The notes beneath the pieces were generated by a model, which had not been told where the DNA came from, did not search any database, and was given only the letters and a program-made list of their open reading frames with translations. This document shows, piece after piece, positions 24,776 through 33,731 of a stretch of DNA of 39,648 bases. Positions within the stretch are counted from its first letter, which is position 1. Every line of letters starts with the position of its first letter. The stretch spans positions 1 through 39,648 of the forward strand of contig PATC01000036.1 in the NCBI GenBank assembly GCA_002712285.1, read 5' to 3'. Origin of the DNA: Methanobacteriota archaeon. Its GTDB lineage: Archaea > Thermoplasmatota > Poseidoniia > Poseidoniales > Thalassarchaeaceae. A program made the translations under genes and the position numbers.

Positions 24776-25525
24776 ATGGGTCCTCATGAGGTTAGGGCCA
24801 TCGCCATGCGCGTTCAAGATCGTGTTCGGGCTCAATTTGATTGGTCTTTAGATCAAGATATTCATGTTGCTAATCTGCTCCTTAAACGAATCGAAGCGGA
24901 ATCCTCTAATCGAGAAATATGGAATCCTTCAGGTCGTGAAAGGTCTCTTGAATCGCTCATTGATAGATTTGAGGAAGGACCAGTTGCTACAGTTGGTGCG
25001 GCTGCGGAGCCGGAAGATGTTGAAATGGCCTTGTTAGAAGGCTATCGACTTGTATTTGCAGACGGCTCTATTGGCGTGATTAGTGAACTATCTGAAGATT
25101 GTCAGGATGAGGCATGGTCTAACACATTGCTTCTAGTTAGTGATGGAGATGGTGACCCACACATCGATGAAGCCGCCCAGCGTGGTATCCTGCACGCCAT
25201 TCATGCCCATGGTGATAATGAGTCCTCATTGATTGAGATGATTGACCGCTTAGTTACCATTGAAGCACCACCCGCGATTCTTCTAACACATCAGACTCCG
25301 GACAGGATTGATGGGATGCTCAATCCCGGAGGATTTACTGACGGTGACCGAGCTGTATGTTTGTGTGCTTTCCTTGGAGTACCGATTGAGGATATACGAC
25401 TGATTGGTTACACAACATCTGAGATAGGTAGGTGGACTGGGAGTACTAATCCCATACGCAAGATGAGAAAACTCACATTCATGCAGGAGGTCCTCGATGG
25501 GTTAGGTGTAGGAGGGAGGTTATGA
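24776..25525 (+). CDS. MptE-like 6-hydroxymethylpterin diphosphokinase
   Basis: 249 residues. The archaeal MptE/DUF115 family pyrophosphorylates 6-hydroxymethyl-7,8-dihydropterin in pterin cofactor synthesis. Supporting segments are VATVGAAAEPEDVEMAL (Rossmann-like loop), LVFADGSIGVI, LLLVSDGDGDPHIDEAAQRG (acidic metal site), LHAIHAHGDNESSLI, and GFTDGDRAVCLCAFLGV. The C-terminal KMRKLTFMQEVLDGLG helix is also as in relatives. The start of the frame at 24734 is a TTG running into the priL promoter; the ATG at 24776 is used (24806 also possible). Its stop overlaps the following membrane-protein start by 4 bases (ATGA). Confidence 0.8.
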   Translation: MGPHEVRAIAMRVQDRVRAQFDWSLDQDIHVANLLLKRIEAESSNREIWNPSGRERSLESLIDRFEEGPVATVGAAAEPEDVEMALLEGYRLVFADGSIGVISELSEDCQDEAWSNTLLLVSDGDGDPHIDEAAQRGILHAIHAHGDNESSLIEMIDRLVTIEAPPAILLTHQTPDRIDGMLNPGGFTDGDRAVCLCAFLGVPIEDIRLIGYTTSEIGRWTGSTNPIRKMRKLTFMQEVLDGLGVGGRL

Positions 25526-26403
25526 CCGAAGAGAAAAATCGCTCAACGGTGACTGCAATCGTCACTTTTGTCCTACTTAATCTGATATGGACAGGGGCAC
25601 TTCAAGCGACGGCAGAACAAGACATCATTGCACCAGGGAGCGATATAATCCAAGATTATCCATTCACGATTCCGGATCTCCATGGAAGAGACATACCTCT
25701 GCATGTTATGTTCACTGTTGAGGCAGTAGAAGGAGCTGCAAACAGTGATGTTGTGTTGATGCTAGAAGATTCGAGTGGTGAAAGAACGACACTCTACTCA
25801 TCCACTTCAGAAGGTAGCGTAGATCGCTGGATTACAATGCCTCCCGGTTCATCGATGTTCATTCTAATCGTGTCTAATAGCACGGGCCAAATATCACTAC
25901 CAAAACAGCATGTTGTCATCGATTTACAGACCGAAATGGATCTCTATGGCCCCATTCAGATGGAAGGATACATCGCTGCTAATATTCTCGCTATTGGGCT
26001 TCTTATCTCTGATAGGGCGATTAGAAGCTGGCTCAAATCAAGACGCAAGAAGCGTTCTTCACCATTGATGCGTAAGTTACGAGAGGATTGGAAAGCCACT
26101 GAACAGGTTCTGAGCGGTGGAGAAGCAGTAGATGTTGATGAATTCACATCAGCCAGAGTATCTGCTCAAACTAGCAATATTGGAAAGAGGCGAGCATGGT
26201 CAATAGAAGCAAAGGAAATAGACGAATCTGAGCATGAGCAGGGAGATCAAGATATCGAAGATGCAGATGCAATTGCGGATGAGCTTGATGCACTTGGTGA
26301 AGGCGACGAAAGCCGCTTACAAGGCAAGGCAGAGATTGATGAAGATCTCAAAACGGTTGGTGATCTCTGGGATCGGATGAATGATGGTAAGAAGCGTCCT
26401 TAG
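25522..26403 (+). CDS. Secreted/membrane protein with cytoplasmic acidic tail, uncharacterised
   Basis: 293 residues. An N-terminal signal-like helix (TAIVTFVLLNLIWTGALQAT) is followed by an outside domain with beta-strand pattern (about 45-145: IPLHVMFTVEAVEGAANSDV and similar). A second membrane helix (GYIAANILAIGLLISDRAIR) and a basic stop-transfer stretch (LKSRRKKRSS) come next, then about 110 residues of highly charged cytoplasmic tail with acidic runs. The order suggests a type I-like single-pass protein after signal removal. Translation is coupled to the MptE-like gene by the ATGA overlap. No family recognised. Confidence 0.7.
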   Translation: MTEEKNRSTVTAIVTFVLLNLIWTGALQATAEQDIIAPGSDIIQDYPFTIPDLHGRDIPLHVMFTVEAVEGAANSDVVLMLEDSSGERTTLYSSTSEGSVDRWITMPPGSSMFILIVSNSTGQISLPKQHVVIDLQTEMDLYGPIQMEGYIAANILAIGLLISDRAIRSWLKSRRKKRSSPLMRKLREDWKATEQVLSGGEAVDVDEFTSARVSAQTSNIGKRRAWSIEAKEIDESEHEQGDQDIEDADAIADELDALGEGDESRLQGKAEIDEDLKTVGDLWDRMNDGKKRP

Positions 26404-29400
26404 TCAGAGGAAATCATCTAGAGTGAATACAGTCACACGATCGTTTTGGAAAAGTGATTCTACACTGATAGCCATCCAGTCCACGTACTGTTGAGTGTAA
26501 TCATCTATTCCGAAGCTATCAATCACGTGATCGATTACACCTAGATACTTTCGAACAGCACCCTGGGATACGGTGAGGATGAGGTTCCCTCCACAACGGC
26601 TTTGTTCTCCTCCAGAAGATCGGTGACCATGCAAACCACCAGTTGCTCCAATCATCTGGATGCACTTGCCGGCTAAAGGCATTCGACGATAGGAGTGGTT
26701 ACAACTCCCACAACGCACTTTCTGTCGACTGAATGCGTTTAGATTGCCTCTAACGTCTGGCAGTAGGTGAGAACCAATAACGGTGGAAGCAACGACTTGG
26801 GCATCGACACCACGAAGTCTACGTCCTAAGGAGAGTTGAGCACTCATCTTGTCAGCCATACTTCCGAGTGTTTTGTACGCAGAGTTCTTCGGTCCATCGT
26901 CCAAAGATGATGCTTCATGTGTATACCCATAACCGCGCACTGCCCCAATTGTACCAATTCTTGATACAACGAGGTCCACACTATCGAGTACATCTTTCGG
27001 ATGGGGTTGATTTTTTGTAAATTCATAGAATTCCGTAGAATAACTCCATCCAGCATCCACGTGAAGTGCTTCTTTGTCTAGTTCCATTGGATTAAGTCGA
27101 GTTGTCAATGTCAGTGGCGCATCCATTCGTCCACCTCTAGAGGAGGGCAGAATTTTCTTACTGAAATTTAGCAGACCATCTAAGAGTAGCATAATGCAGT
27201 CTTCATCACCATCGCAATTTCGGCGCTTTGCAGCATGGAAAAGTGTGTGGGCGTAGCCAGCAGAGGCATCAGTCCAACCAATCAAACGACATAGAACACC
27301 ACCGGATGTGTGTGGGGCTAGAGCAATTCCCAATTGCCCTACTAGATCATCGATTGTATTTGCGTTGTAGATTGGTTCAAGTTTGTAATATCGAATCAGA
27401 AGATCATCGATGAACTGGCTTGCTTTCAGTAGATGTTCTCCACCATCTCGGCTTGGAATGAAATCTTGTGGGTAGAGTTCGAGAATTTGATCATCTAGAA
27501 TCAATTCGTTACCTCTTACATCGTGAGTATAGCCCATCTCAATCAATTTCTCGACAGAAGTTCCAATTTCCTTCGGTCGGAAATGCGTGACTGGAACATC
27601 AATCATATCATATCGAACTGTACCATCTTTGAAGGTCGTAATATCGTGAACAGCTCGAAGGATACCTTTCTCAATAGGCTCAGGCGTTTGAGCCCGGGAA
27701 GTAAGCCCCTTCATCGCCTTGATACCAGATGGTAGACGATCTAGACCCAGAGCGATTCTCTTTACTTCAAGAATATCGGCGAGAGGGATTGTTGTTAATT
27801 CTCCTTGACGATTTCTCATGTGAGATCCACGTCGATCAGCGGGCGTAGTTCGACCACCACACTCCTTTGGTTCAGAGGGAATAACTCGATGATGACATCG
27901 CAGGTGTGGTGTTTCTTTATCACAGCGTAAACAACGACGCGGGCCTACAGTGACTCGAATACTTCCTTCACGAGACACAGCGGTTTCAAGGAGACGTTGT
28001 GGTCCACCGAAGTTCATTATTGGATAGAGAGCATGTGCCCTCTGTTTCATCTCACGTGGAGCGGATTTCTCCGGCCGACCCATCCTGCATCCAATTCGAC
28101 AAGGCACTGCATCTTCCCACTTGTAGTTCGAAATTTTTCGAACCATGGATAACGAACCATCAACGTCTTCGTTATCTAGAATAATCCGTGCATCGTAGTA
28201 GGCCTTACCATCTATTGGACCAGGATCTACGATAGCATCCCAAGCCTCCTGACCTGCAGCTTCTGTTGCTGCGATATCCTCGCCACGTTGGCGAGCAGCA
28301 GTTTCAGCAGCAATCCTTGCCGTTCTTTGTTCCTCTTCAAGTTCCCTTAATCGAACTGCCTCTTCTTCTTTGATTTTGTATGCATTGACAAAGCAACTAA
28401 TTTGTTCATCGACGATTTCTTTGACATCAGGGCGCAGAATTAGACTATTTTCTGTAATTTCAAATCCAAGCCCATGGATTAGAGAATGCCAACGTTCAGT
28501 GATAACAATGTCATCCCCATCGTGATGATGCTCAATACCGAGGGCCATTAGACTAGCCTTTGTAATTCCATGCTCAGATAGAGCGAGATGCCCACTCCAT
28601 TCGCTTGTTGGGTGTTCTGGAATAATCCACATACTCCTAGATTCACTATCATCCGCATTTGTCTTCTTGCGTTTCTTCAGTTGTCGTTCTCGTCGTACTG
28701 AGGTATCTCCATTTGTCACTGAATCGATTTTTACACTAGGAGCAATCCATCCTTTCACTGCATCTGGAAGACGGATTTTTTCACCTTCAATACAAGCCCC
28801 TTTGATTGCGTCATGAATGTGTGGAATTAGGGCCACTGGAATATCAGACCAACATGGATTATGGTCAGGGTGTATAGCTACACCGAATCTCTCGGTAAAG
28901 GCCACAGCTGAATTCCAATTAGGATGTCCTCCTCGAAGAAATCGATGCCAATCACGGAGCGCCCACTCGTTTTCCAACCGCATCTCTTTACTGCGTAGTC
29001 GACGTCTTAGGACGCTAGGTGGTTCTGTATCTGGCACCCCTTCGCTTCCGAGGTGCTCGATAACGAAGTCAACATCCTCTTGCCCCTTCATTGAATCAAG
29101 AACATCACTAGCCCACCAGTCGCTGGTATAGGGGGATGGAACGAGTTTCTTGTTGTTCTCGAGAAACTCTCCGAAGCCGAGTATGAGTTCGCCGTTGTCC
29201 CATATCGCACGAACATCCGTTTCAACATCAAGCCAATCTTCTTCGGTTTGAACCCGTCGGAAAGTACCATCTGACAGCAGTACAGTGGGGCCATCAATCT
29301 CCTCAGTTGGAGTGATTGCACATGCTTTTCCTGGTCGTTCGATTTTCATTTGCGTTCCGACTGAGAGGAATTCGCCCATGGCTCGCATAGATGCCGGATT

Positions 29401-30483
29401 CATTCCTGCTGCAGCCAATCCCGATGCACGTGGACGACCGTATCGGAGACGAAATCCACCAGGTTGATTCGGCATCCCGAAAACAGGTCTGCCCGCAATA
29501 ATATCTTTCAAGAATCTTGAATCGGTTTGTATTTTCCGAGAAATGAAATCAGAGTAATCTACCCAGGTTCCATCTTCTTTCTTTTTCCGCTTCCATTCAT
29601 CCTTTCCTTTATTTGCAAAATCACTGATGAATGACCAACCATCGATCTCTAATCTTTCTACGTGTTTCTGGATTTTTGGTGCTTTGAGGCAAAGCCCTTC
29701 ACCGATTACAAGTAACACACCACCTCGTACACGCCCATCATCGATATTGCGCACTTCGCGATATCCTGCACATTCTTGTTCTTCTGTAGATTCACCATTG
29801 ATCATCACGGGACAAGCCCTGACAATCCCGTCAATTTCTTCGGGCGTTGGTCTGTATTGTAAACCACCTCGATAGAGACCAAATTCCTCTTTTACACGCT
29901 CAACTTCGGGGTCCGTCGGCACATACTTTGCTAAACCGAGTTCAGATCGAATCATATCTCCAATTAGAACAGCCATTGCTTGAGCAGTGCCACCAGCGGC
30001 TCGAATTGGGCCACAGAAATCGATGGATAGGAACGTAGTTCCGTCGGTATTACTGAGCAGTCGTACCTGGCCAATACCTTCTAGCGGTGCAACAAGAATT
30101 GCCTCAGTTAAGATAGCTAGCCCAGTCCTCAATCCGGCGTCAATAGCCTTGATTTGATCTCCAGTCCGTTCCATCATCCTCCGAGCAACGTCTTGCCCGA
30201 TTTTGATTGCCGTAATCTCCCTATCTTCCACTTTGAGCATTTCACGGATATCCTCAGCAACCTCGAGACCATCGAGATATTCGGCCAAGAGTTTCTCCGT
30301 TCGATCGGCCAGATCTTCTGCACGGGGGATCTCAACTTCAGTAGACATGTCGAGTCCTTTTGCGCGTGCTTCTGTTGCAATTCCGTAGAGACGTTCCGTC
30401 TCTTCATCTAGCGCTTGATGATAACGCTCCATCTCAGCAGAGAGGCGCTTTTCATCGATGGCTGACATGGTCTGGTTCGCCAT
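26404..30483 (-). CDS. polC: DNA polymerase II (PolD) large subunit DP2
   Basis: Catalytic subunit of the archaeal replicative D-family polymerase, which works with the DP1 exonuclease subunit (not in this window). 1359 residues, longer than the usual 1100-1300. Recognisable blocks are DFCGPIRAAGGTAQAMAVLI near residue 165, a zinc motif around CLRCDKETPHLRCHHR near 860, the catalytic loop NCDGDEDCIMLLLDGLLNFS near 1090 with the metal-binding Asp residues, RLNPMELDKEALHVD, and a C-terminal zinc module (RCGSCNHSYRR). No intein interrupts the NCDGDED site, a frequent intein position in other archaea. A Lys/Glu/Arg-rich insertion near 740 accounts for part of the extra length. The C-terminal FTLDDFL resembles a PCNA-binding tail, which is inference. 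Confidence 0.96.
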   Translation of the reverse strand: MANQTMSAIDEKRLSAEMERYHQALDEETERLYGIATEARAKGLDMSTEVEIPRAEDLADRTEKLLAEYLDGLEVAEDIREMLKVEDREITAIKIGQDVARRMMERTGDQIKAIDAGLRTGLAILTEAILVAPLEGIGQVRLLSNTDGTTFLSIDFCGPIRAAGGTAQAMAVLIGDMIRSELGLAKYVPTDPEVERVKEEFGLYRGGLQYRPTPEEIDGIVRACPVMINGESTEEQECAGYREVRNIDDGRVRGGVLLVIGEGLCLKAPKIQKHVERLEIDGWSFISDFANKGKDEWKRKKKEDGTWVDYSDFISRKIQTDSRFLKDIIAGRPVFGMPNQPGGFRLRYGRPRASGLAAAGMNPASMRAMGEFLSVGTQMKIERPGKACAITPTEEIDGPTVLLSDGTFRRVQTEEDWLDVETDVRAIWDNGELILGFGEFLENNKKLVPSPYTSDWWASDVLDSMKGQEDVDFVIEHLGSEGVPDTEPPSVLRRRLRSKEMRLENEWALRDWHRFLRGGHPNWNSAVAFTERFGVAIHPDHNPCWSDIPVALIPHIHDAIKGACIEGEKIRLPDAVKGWIAPSVKIDSVTNGDTSVRRERQLKKRKKTNADDSESRSMWIIPEHPTSEWSGHLALSEHGITKASLMALGIEHHHDGDDIVITERWHSLIHGLGFEITENSLILRPDVKEIVDEQISCFVNAYKIKEEEAVRLRELEEEQRTARIAAETAARQRGEDIAATEAAGQEAWDAIVDPGPIDGKAYYDARIILDNEDVDGSLSMVRKISNYKWEDAVPCRIGCRMGRPEKSAPREMKQRAHALYPIMNFGGPQRLLETAVSREGSIRVTVGPRRCLRCDKETPHLRCHHRVIPSEPKECGGRTTPADRRGSHMRNRQGELTTIPLADILEVKRIALGLDRLPSGIKAMKGLTSRAQTPEPIEKGILRAVHDITTFKDGTVRYDMIDVPVTHFRPKEIGTSVEKLIEMGYTHDVRGNELILDDQILELYPQDFIPSRDGGEHLLKASQFIDDLLIRYYKLEPIYNANTIDDLVGQLGIALAPHTSGGVLCRLIGWTDASAGYAHTLFHAAKRRNCDGDEDCIMLLLDGLLNFSKKILPSSRGGRMDAPLTLTTRLNPMELDKEALHVDAGWSYSTEFYEFTKNQPHPKDVLDSVDLVVSRIGTIGAVRGYGYTHEASSLDDGPKNSAYKTLGSMADKMSAQLSLGRRLRGVDAQVVASTVIGSHLLPDVRGNLNAFSRQKVRCGSCNHSYRRMPLAGKCIQMIGATGGLHGHRSSGGEQSRCGGNLILTVSQGAVRKYLGVIDHVIDSFGIDDYTQQYVDWMAISVESLFQNDRVTVFTLDDFL

Positions 30484-30489
30484 TGATGC

Positions 30490-30495
30490 CACCTC
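30490..30495 (-). promoter_or_regulatory. Ribosome binding site deciding the PolD start
   Basis: On the minus strand GAGGTG is followed by six bases and then the ATG at 30483, an ordinary spacing for a Shine-Dalgarno site. The in-frame GTG at 30492 lies within this motif, which argues against its use as the start. Confidence 0.55.
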
Positions 30496-30579
30496 GGAAA
30501 CAGTACTGATGAATGACGCTCTTTGAACAAATCGCTATGACTGACAACCTTCATGCTTCGTCGTCGTTACCTACGACCA

Positions 30580-31167
30580 ATGGCGACTCCTACGACTCCA
30601 GCAGAGGCTCGCTCCTTTCTAATCGAAAGGGTTCGTAACCTTGCTTACTTGTATCAGCCGGACGACCCATTCACTCTTGCTTCAGGTCGCATTTCGCCAC
30701 ACTTCTTCGATATGAAGCCCGTGATGTGTGATCCAGAATGCGCTCACTTGCTTGGAGTCCTTGTTCACGACACTCTAGGTAAAATCGGTGATATCGATGC
30801 AATCGGGGGTCTTGAACTCGGGGCGGTACCATTGACTGGAATCGCAATCGCGAAAGCACCATCGGGGAGCTCTCTTCGTGGATTCATTATCAGGAAAGAA
30901 CCCAAGGGCAGAGGAGGAAGAAAGACTGGAAACCCACCTGGAATTGAGGGTTCAACTTTGAAGACAGGAGATAGATGCATCATTCTAGAGGATGTCACTA
31001 CGACCGGCGGTTCAGCGCTGAAGGCCTGTGAGAGACTAGCAGAAATTGGTTGCCAAGTAGTCGGTTGTATTACCATTCTTGATCGTGAGGAGGGCGGTGA
31101 AGATGCATTTGGAGATGCAGATATCCCACTCCATCCATTGCTACGCCTTTCTGACATTCGAGCATGA
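30580..31167 (+). CDS. pyrE: Orotate phosphoribosyltransferase
   Basis: Adds ribose 5-phosphate from PRPP to orotate in UMP synthesis. About 195 residues. FTLASGRISPHFFDMKPVMC and GLELGAVPLTGIAIA are the substrate-side motifs, FIIRKEPKGRG carries the catalytic Lys/Arg residues, and CIILEDVTTTGGSALKACER is the PRPP-binding loop. The ATG at 30580 (MATPTTPAEARS) is chosen; an ATG at 30553 would add nine basic residues. It is divergent from the PolD gene with about 96 bp between starts and leads a long plus-strand series. The cyclophilin gene follows at 37 bp. Confidence 0.92.
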   Translation: MATPTTPAEARSFLIERVRNLAYLYQPDDPFTLASGRISPHFFDMKPVMCDPECAHLLGVLVHDTLGKIGDIDAIGGLELGAVPLTGIAIAKAPSGSSLRGFIIRKEPKGRGGRKTGNPPGIEGSTLKTGDRCIILEDVTTTGGSALKACERLAEIGCQVVGCITILDREEGGEDAFGDADIPLHPLLRLSDIRA

Positions 31168-31204
31168 TGCATGAGGCTAAATCCCACCCCCGTTTGGACA
31201 AGGC

Positions 31205-31765
31205 ATGGCAGGAACCAACATACTGATGAAAACAAGTGCAGGCGACATCACAATCGAGTTATACACAGATACGATGCCAATCACTGCAGGTAACTTCCTC
31301 AATCTTGCTGAGAATGGATATTACGATGGATTACATTTCCATCGGGTTATCCAAGGTTTCATGCTCCAGGGTGGCTGCCCCCATTCTTCCGATCCAAATT
31401 CTCCTCGTGCTGGAACCGGTGGGCCGAATGGTGGTGGGACCTATACTACGAGCGATGGCCAGTCCATTGTCCGTGATCGTGGGGGCAACATTCCCGATGA
31501 GTTGACACAGAAGTTTTCCAACGAGGTTGGAACACTTTCGATGGCAAACACAGGTCGACCAAATAGCGGCGGATCTCAGTTTTTCATTAACACTCAACAC
31601 AACGATTTCTTAGATTGGTTTGGGCGGGGTCCTTCCGCTCATCCAGTATTTGGAAAGGTCATCGCAGGCATGGATGTAGTGAAGGCGATTGAAACAACCC
31701 CAACAGGTGCAGGAGATAGACCTCAAACACCACAACAAATCGAATCTATTACTGTCATCAATTGA
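31205..31765 (+). CDS. Peptidyl-prolyl cis-trans isomerase, cyclophilin type
   Basis: Catalyses proline isomerisation in protein folding. 186 residues with the family blocks ITIELYTDTMPITAGNFLNL, YYDGLHFHRVIQGFMLQGG (active-site Arg/Phe), GTLSMANTGRPNSGGSQFFI (Gln/Phe pocket) and HPVFGKVIAGMDVVKAIE. It has no signal peptide, so it is cytoplasmic. A glycine-rich insert (SDPNSPRAGTGGPNGGG) and ISTTSDGQ-type loop lengthen the region after the first motif, as seen in some archaeal and bacterial short cyclophilins. The next small gene begins 6 bp downstream. Confidence 0.95.
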   Translation: MAGTNILMKTSAGDITIELYTDTMPITAGNFLNLAENGYYDGLHFHRVIQGFMLQGGCPHSSDPNSPRAGTGGPNGGGTYTTSDGQSIVRDRGGNIPDELTQKFSNEVGTLSMANTGRPNSGGSQFFINTQHNDFLDWFGRGPSAHPVFGKVIAGMDVVKAIETTPTGAGDRPQTPQQIESITVIN

Positions 31766-31770
31766 TCAGT

Positions 31771-32046
31771 ATGGTGTTACTGAATCTATGGTCAATTGGC
31801 CATTACCTCCAGTGGTTTGGGATTGGCTTTTTCACGAGGATTGGCTGGCGATTATTCTTCTTCCTATCAATCGGTTGGGAGATATTGGAAGTATTCCTAC
31901 CATACGAATTTACTGAGGAGGTTTGGGAAAACAAAATCTCAGATCTTGTGGTTAACACCATTGGCTTCCAAGCCGGTCGCTGGTGTCATCTTAGAAGGCT
32001 CCAAGCAAAGCCTGAAGACATCGTCTCAAGCACCAAGGATAAGTGA
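31771..32046 (+). CDS. Small membrane protein with VanZ-like segment
   Basis: 91 residues, starting at ATG 31771 (MVLLNLWSIGHYLQWFGIGF), 6 bp after the cyclophilin stop. Two hydrophobic stretches (GHYLQWFGIGFF and GWRLFFFLSIGWEILEVFLP) are followed by DLVVNTIGFQAGRW. The order W/G-x-x-E-I-L-x-x-FLP, a short loop, then D-x-x-x-NT-x-G resembles the core of VanZ-like membrane proteins, here reduced to a single unit. The C-terminus is basic and soluble. It ends just before the propeller gene. The assignment rests on that one motif and on its tight packing between genes. Confidence 0.55.
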   Translation: MVLLNLWSIGHYLQWFGIGFFTRIGWRLFFFLSIGWEILEVFLPYEFTEEVWENKISDLVVNTIGFQAGRWCHLRRLQAKPEDIVSSTKDK

Positions 32047-32066
32047 CCCCGTTGTATGGTGATATT

Positions 32067-33665
32067 ATGCGAAAATGGATTCCATGGGCAGCCTTCCTCG
32101 CAGTAGTCATAGCGGTGATGCTCAGTATTCCTACAACAGTCGACCCTATCGTAACTAGAACGGTAGCAGACGTACCCCTGCCTCCTTCGCCTCCATGCCC
32201 CCCAGGAAGTGACTGTGCTGAAACATACCCTTGCTCTACGCAAACGACCCCATCTGCTGAGTTTGAGACTCGATGGACAGCTGTGGGAAATAATCGGATG
32301 ATGTCGTCTCCACACGCAACCGACCTCAATGGAGATTCTGTACTTGATATCGTCGTTGGAACAGGAGCGGAAGAGTCCCATTCCGGTTCGATAATCGCGG
32401 TGGATGGCGCGACTGGAAGCTTACTTTGGGAGATGGAAACCGATGGTGAGATGTTTGCATCTGCTCAGTTCGAGGATCTTGATGGTGACAATGTCGACGA
32501 TATTGCACTTGGGGGGCGAGATCAGCAAATGTTAGCAGTAAATGGTGCAACCGGAGAAACCCTCTGGAGTTTCGATAAAACATCAACCCTCCGAGAGGCT
32601 TGGTACCAGTTTTACTCTGGCCAGTTCATTGATGATGTCAATGATGACGGAGTATCAGATTGGTTGGTGGCTAATGGAGGGGACCCGATGAAGCAGCCTG
32701 ATGAAGAGCGAGACACAGGATATCTGATGATTCTTTCAGGGGTGAATGGACAAACCTTGGGTATTGCGGACCTTCCCGATGGTCGTGAGACGTACATGTC
32801 TCCTTTACTTTACACGCCTCACCCTGACATGGCCACCGAAGTCATCTATGGAAGTGGTGGTGAAACGTGGGATGGAAGTCTATGGTCGACTAGTATAGAT
32901 GCCATTATGGACGGCGATATTAGCGCTTCAGTACAAATTGTTGCACCGACACCAGACGTGAAAAAGGGCTTCATGACTCCTCCTGCGATTGCAGACCTTA
33001 CTCTTGATGGAATTCAAGATATTGTAGTTTCATCTTTTGATGGTCGATTGATCTTAGTGGATGGCCGTAATTACACACACACATGGTCTATCGATATGCA
33101 TGCAGTTGTTGAGAATGGTTCAACTCCTGGCCTCGAATCTTGGGCCTCACCAACCGTGGGTTACTTCACTTCAGATTCAGTTCCAGATGTATTCGTCAAC
33201 TATGTGATTGGCATTTTTCCTCAGTATTCTTCATCATACTATGCATTGGTAGATGGCGCATCTGGAGAAATAATCTGGAATGAGACAACTAGTCATACAA
33301 TCTTCACAAGTCCCCTTTCTGTTGATCTTGATTCTAATGGTCGAGACGATGTCGTGATTGTTCGGGGGGTAGAAGAGTGGAGGGAAGAGGGGCCTCTTTC
33401 ATACAATACAGCTAGCATTCTTGATACGTGTGAGATGAATACTATTCCATTGTATAACAGAACAAATCTCAGTATTGGGACACCGTTGATTGCAGATCTC
33501 GATATGGATGGCGATCTGGAGATGGTGGCTACCACGACCACTGGTTATCTGAGTGAGACTGAGGGGTGGACGTTGATGCGTATGGATCTCAATGTATCTA
33601 CTCCATCGCGTATCGGTTGGGGCGCATATATGGGGTCTCAATACGATGGCGAGTTCCTCAGTTAA
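32067..33665 (+). CDS. Secreted FG-GAP/VCBS beta-propeller protein
   Basis: 532 residues. An N-terminal signal peptide or anchor (MRKWIPWAAFLAVVIAVML) precedes a Pro/Cys-rich spacer (PLPPSPPCPPGSDC). Calcium-type FG-GAP loops then recur across the propeller: DLNGDSVLDIVVG, DLDGDNVDDIALG, DVNDDGVSDW, DLTLDGIQDIVV, DLDSNGRDDVVIV and DLDMDGDLEMVAT, mixed with PQQ-like GATGETLWSFD strands. No C-terminal anchor is visible, so it may be released or held by the N-terminal helix. The ATG at 32067 has GGTGAT just upstream and begins the signal sequence, so the longer GTG form at 32043 is not used. I infer an extracellular adhesive or ligand-binding role. Confidence 0.82.
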   Translation: MRKWIPWAAFLAVVIAVMLSIPTTVDPIVTRTVADVPLPPSPPCPPGSDCAETYPCSTQTTPSAEFETRWTAVGNNRMMSSPHATDLNGDSVLDIVVGTGAEESHSGSIIAVDGATGSLLWEMETDGEMFASAQFEDLDGDNVDDIALGGRDQQMLAVNGATGETLWSFDKTSTLREAWYQFYSGQFIDDVNDDGVSDWLVANGGDPMKQPDEERDTGYLMILSGVNGQTLGIADLPDGRETYMSPLLYTPHPDMATEVIYGSGGETWDGSLWSTSIDAIMDGDISASVQIVAPTPDVKKGFMTPPAIADLTLDGIQDIVVSSFDGRLILVDGRNYTHTWSIDMHAVVENGSTPGLESWASPTVGYFTSDSVPDVFVNYVIGIFPQYSSSYYALVDGASGEIIWNETTSHTIFTSPLSVDLDSNGRDDVVIVRGVEEWREEGPLSYNTASILDTCEMNTIPLYNRTNLSIGTPLIADLDMDGDLEMVATTTTGYLSETEGWTLMRMDLNVSTPSRIGWGAYMGSQYDGEFLS

Positions 33666-33684
33666 TGGGTCCTTTGAAATCTCA

Positions 33685-33702
33685 AGGATTGGGGGGAATC
33701 CT
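33685..33702. other. Hairpin between the propeller and topoisomerase genes
   Basis: AGGATT (33685-33690) and AATCCT (33697-33702) are perfect arms around a GGGGGG loop, 20 bases after the stop at 33665 and about 30 before the GTG start at 33732. It is not followed by a T-run. It may bear on transcript boundaries between two functionally unrelated genes. Confidence 0.35.
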
Positions 33703-33731
33703 CAAGCATCGAGAAATGACCTAACGCGTTT

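Noticed and set aside
27180-27230. An intein in the PolD catalytic loop
   Set aside because: The frame reads straight through NCDGDED and the following helix without an inserted splicing domain.
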